This document shows, one piece after another, positions 5,485-7,227 of a stretch of DNA of 7,227 nucleotides. The DNA lies in assembly GCA_001805085.1 (NCBI GenBank), contig MHEA01000253.1, forward strand, positions 8,026 to 15,252. The letters are read 5' to 3'. Every line of letters starts with the position of its first letter. The stretch's first letter is position 1. Source of the DNA: Nitrospirae bacterium GWC2_57_9. GTDB lineage: Bacteria; Nitrospirota; UBA9217. Made by a program: the position numbers and the translations under genes. The notes beneath the pieces are model-generated. The model was not told the DNA's origin. It saw only the letters and a list, made by a program, of their open reading frames with translations, and ran no database searches.

Positions 5485-5513
5485 TTGACATTCCGCCTGT
5501 TTTTTGGTACCGT
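5485..5513 (+). promoter_or_regulatory. probable promoter for the methyltransferase-truC unit
   Basis: A perfect TTGACA (5485-5490) is followed after 17 bases by TACCGT (5508-5513), a weak -10. The start would fall near 5520, giving a short leader of about 18 bases before the ATG at 5538. This position argues against the in-frame GTG at 5520 as the translation start. Confidence 0.55.
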
Positions 5514-5537
5514 CCCTGAGTGCGTGATAGGAACCAT

Positions 5538-6173
5538 ATGACCTGTCCTTTATGTAAAGCGGGAAGGACCAAGGAGTTCGCGCGAGACGGCCGGAGGACG
5601 TTCTATCAATGCCCGGTCTGCTGCCTGGTCTTCGTTCCGTCCTCGCAGTTCCTTTGCGAAGCGGATGAAAGGAAGCGCTACGATCTGCACCGGAATTCGC
5701 CTGACGACCACGGCTATCGCAGCTTTTTAAGCCGGCTGTTCGTTCCTCTTGAACGCTGTCTGGCCCCGGGAAGCAGCGGTCTTGATTTCGGCTGCGGTCC
5801 CGAACCCGCGCTTGCCCTTATGTTCCGGCAAGCGGGTCACCGAATGGCGCTCTACGACCAGTTCTATGAACCAGATCGCGCGGTCCTCCAAATCCAATAC
5901 GACTTCATAACCGCGAGCGAGGTGGTGGAGCATTTTCGGAACCCCAGGCAGGAACTGGAACGGCTCTGGAACTGCTTGAAGCCCGGGGGCCGGCTGGGCA
6001 TCATGACAAAATTCCCCGTAGGGCGAGAAGACTTCCCGGGCTGGCATTACAAGAACGACCTGACGCATATCTGCTTTTTCCCGCAAGCGACCTTTGCCTG
6101 GCTTGCAGGACATTGGGGCGCGGAGCTGATTGTTCCGGACAACGGCGTGGCATTGTTTCAGAAGAAACGATAG
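5538..6173 (+). CDS. zinc-ribbon class I SAM-dependent methyltransferase
   Basis: A 211-residue cytosolic protein. The N-terminus has two CxxC knuckles, CPLC (C3, C6) and CPVC (C25, C28), forming a likely zinc ribbon. A linker with YDLHRNSPDDHGYRSFLSRL leads to a Rossmann-type methyltransferase domain. Motif I is GLDFGCGP (81-88). The acidic residue after strand 2 is D107 (ALYDQF). Motif IV is TASEVVEHFRNP (125-136), and LKPGGRLGIMTK (147-158) is the usual post-motif strand. It should transfer a methyl group from S-adenosylmethionine. The substrate is not shown, but the zinc ribbon and the downstream tRNA pseudouridine synthase suggest a nucleic-acid or translation-related target. The ATG at 5538 is preferred over the GTG at 5520: it has TAGGA five bases upstream and starts directly at the first zinc knuckle. 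The C-terminal part after 158 keeps a WHYKNDLTHICFF segment that may contribute to the substrate pocket. Confidence 0.85.
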   Translation: MTCPLCKAGRTKEFARDGRRTFYQCPVCCLVFVPSSQFLCEADERKRYDLHRNSPDDHGYRSFLSRLFVPLERCLAPGSSGLDFGCGPEPALALMFRQAGHRMALYDQFYEPDRAVLQIQYDFITASEVVEHFRNPRQELERLWNCLKPGGRLGIMTKFPVGREDFPGWHYKNDLTHICFFPQATFAWLAGHWGAELIVPDNGVALFQKKR

Positions 6174-6220
6174 GCGTACCGGGCCTCATCCCGTCAGGCC
6201 TGGAGAGAGATGAATCTGCC

Positions 6221-6976
6221 ATGAATTCCCTACCCGTGCTGTATCAGGACAAGCAACTGGTTGCCGTGAATAAACCCGCGGGCCTTTTGATCCACCGGAG
6301 CGATATCGACCGGCATGCGACCGAGAACGCCATGAAGATCGTCCGGGACCAGCTGGGGCAGTGGGTCTATCCCGTCCACCGCCTCGACAAGGCGACGTCG
6401 GGCGTGCTGGTATTCGCCCTGGATAAAGAGACCGCCCGTGCGATGATGGGGCTGTTCACCACAGAAAAAGTCTCCAAATCTTACCTCGCGATCGTGCGGG
6501 GTTACACGAGTGACAACGAGCGGATCGATCACCCTCTCCGCGAGCGCTGGGACCGGATGACGGATCAAAAGGCGGACAAGGACAAACCCGCCAAGCAGGC
6601 GGTCACCGAGTACCGGCGCCTGGCGACGATCGAACTGCCCCATCCCATGGGGCGGTATTCCACGGCGCGCTTTTCCCTGGTTCAAGCAAACCCCCTGACG
6701 GGCCGCAATCACCAGATAAGGCGACACATGAAGCATATTTTTCATCCGGTAGTCGGCGACACCACCTACGGCGACGGGAAGCAGAACGAATTTTTCCGCG
6801 GCAATCTCAAATGCCGCCGCCTGCTGCTGCATGCACATTCGATCGAGTTTCCCCATCCCCGCACAGATCAGCCTCTTAGGATCGCGGCGCCCCTGGACCG
6901 GAGCTTCGGCGCCCTGCTCGACGAATTGCCGTGGGATGGGGACATGAGGCAGGTGCTTGAGCAGCGGGAAGGATGA
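6221..6976 (+). CDS. truC: tRNA pseudouridine(65) synthase, TruC type
   Basis: A 251-residue RluA/RluC/RluD-superfamily enzyme. From memory it follows the E. coli TruC layout closely: LYQDKQLVAVNKPAGLLIHR (7-26), VRDQLGQWVYPVHRLDKATS (41-60), KSYLAIVRGY (86-95), QAVTEYRRLATIELP (126-140), GRYSTARFSLV (144-154) and TGRNHQIRRHMKHIFHPVVG (160-179). The catalytic aspartate is D56 in HRLD. E. coli TruC is about 260 residues and makes pseudouridine at position 65 in the T-stem of some tRNAs. There is no N-terminal S4 domain, which also fits TruC rather than RluC or RluD. The ATG at 6221 aligns with the family start. Its ribosome site (GGAGAGA, 6202-6208) is rather distant, which may lower translation. 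The gene begins 47 bases after the methyltransferase stop with no terminator between, so the two are probably co-transcribed. A relaxed relative with another tRNA target cannot be excluded. Confidence 0.9.
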   Translation: MNSLPVLYQDKQLVAVNKPAGLLIHRSDIDRHATENAMKIVRDQLGQWVYPVHRLDKATSGVLVFALDKETARAMMGLFTTEKVSKSYLAIVRGYTSDNERIDHPLRERWDRMTDQKADKDKPAKQAVTEYRRLATIELPHPMGRYSTARFSLVQANPLTGRNHQIRRHMKHIFHPVVGDTTYGDGKQNEFFRGNLKCRRLLLHAHSIEFPHPRTDQPLRIAAPLDRSFGALLDELPWDGDMRQVLEQREG

Positions 6977-7024
6977 CCGTGGGGCCACCGCTTGCCAGCG
7001 AGCCGGTCATCATCAGTACAGAAC

Positions 7025-7057
7025 AAAAAAGGGGAGAGACCTGAGGTCCCTCCCCTT
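7025..7057 (-). terminator. intrinsic terminator of the - strand cytochrome gene
   Basis: Read on the - strand, a stem formed by GGGGAG (7031-7036)/CTCCCC (7050-7055) and GACC/GGTC has one mismatch and a 3-base loop. It runs into six T residues (complement of 7025-7030). It begins 20 bases after the - strand stop codon. On the + strand there is no good T-tract (CGCATTTC follows), so it is mainly a - strand terminator, although truC transcripts also cross the hairpin. Confidence 0.82.
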
Positions 7058-7077
7058 CGCATTTCACCGTGCTGTCC

Positions 7078-7227
7078 CTACTTCGCGGCAGTATGTTTCT
7101 CCGCTCTCAACTGCACGGCCTCATCCTTGATCTTCTGAAGCGTCTCCTTCATCGGGGCCCAGCCGTACCAGTGCATGTAATCCGGGTTCATATGGAAGGA
7201 GCCCTGGAAGGCGCGCATGCGGTACTC
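7078..7227 (-). CDS. C-terminal end of a probable hydroxylamine-oxidoreductase-like multiheme cytochrome c (partial)
   Basis: The - strand frame is open from the right edge to a TAG at 7078-7080 and encodes 49 residues. The segment FHMNPDYMHWYGWAPMKETL, followed by an amphipathic tail (QKIKDEAVQLRAEKH), resembles the conserved end of hydroxylamine oxidoreductase-like octaheme cytochromes c, where an NPDYxHWxG motif precedes a charged helix. This is from memory of the family and no CxxCH heme site lies in the visible part. Such proteins act in the periplasm on hydroxylamine, nitrite or related nitrogen compounds. Other multiheme cytochromes sharing this tail are possible. The ribosome site, signal peptide and heme motifs lie outside the window. 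An intrinsic terminator follows the stop, so this is the last gene of its unit. Confidence 0.6.
   Translation of the reverse strand, partial: EYRMRAFQGSFHMNPDYMHWYGWAPMKETLQKIKDEAVQLRAEKHTAAK

Noticed and set aside
5520..5537. GTG at 5520 as methyltransferase start
   Set aside because: It coincides with the predicted transcription start and has no ribosome site. The ATG at 5538 has TAGGA upstream and begins at the zinc ribbon.
6230..6988. Long - strand open frame opposite truC
   Set aside because: The + strand frame is an unmistakable TruC, and the opposite frame shows no domain or start signal.
1..7227. CRISPR array, insertion sequence, attachment site or phage genes
   Set aside because: I saw no regularly spaced repeats, no terminal inverted repeats flanking a transposase, no integrase and no tRNA gene.

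Overview
The window looks like chromosomal core or near-core DNA from a GC-rich, Gram-negative, anaerobe-type bacterium. Two outer-membrane-type lipoproteins, a secreted SGNH esterase, a periplasmic-sensor/HAMP protein, a REC-PilZ protein and the tail of a likely multiheme cytochrome c together recall Desulfuromonadota (Geobacter-like) or Nitrospirota. That placement rests on gene content only. I see no transposase, integrase, tRNA, rRNA, CRISPR array or phage gene.

Layout. (1) Positions 1-108: possible last codons of an upstream + strand gene, then a strong intrinsic terminator. (2) 162-2816, all + strand: a two-CBS-domain protein; a REC-PilZ protein in which both domains have lost signature residues; a 101-residue four-helix membrane protein built from two copies of one half; and, from its own sigma70-like promoter, a two-TM periplasmic-sensor/HAMP protein with no output domain. 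This is a small signalling cluster without an obvious enzyme. (3) 2843-2880: a near-perfect bidirectional terminator where the + genes meet the - strand SGNH/GDSL hydrolase (2889-3878), which has a good promoter at 3947-3975. (4) 4161-4545, - strand: a DUF3568-like lipoprotein gene that appears broken by two single-base homopolymer losses. (5) 4546-4860: a gene-free, hairpin-rich divergent spacer. (6) 4861-5370, + strand: an unrecognised lipoprotein with its own promoter and terminator. (7) 5485-6976, + strand: a promoter followed by a zinc-ribbon SAM methyltransferase and a clear TruC-type tRNA pseudouridine synthase, probably one transcript. (8) 7025-7227, - strand: the terminator and last 49 codons of a probable hydroxylamine-oxidoreductase-like multiheme cytochrome c.

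How the parts may work together. The 162-2816 cluster reads as nucleotide sensing (CBS), a scaffold-like REC-PilZ protein, and membrane sensing without catalysis. The 5538-6976 pair may act on RNA, since TruC modifies tRNA and the methyltransferase carries an N-terminal zinc ribbon. No clearly new defence or mobile system is visible. The best leads are the doubly degenerate REC-PilZ protein, the frame-disrupted DUF3568 gene and the cytochrome tail at the right edge.
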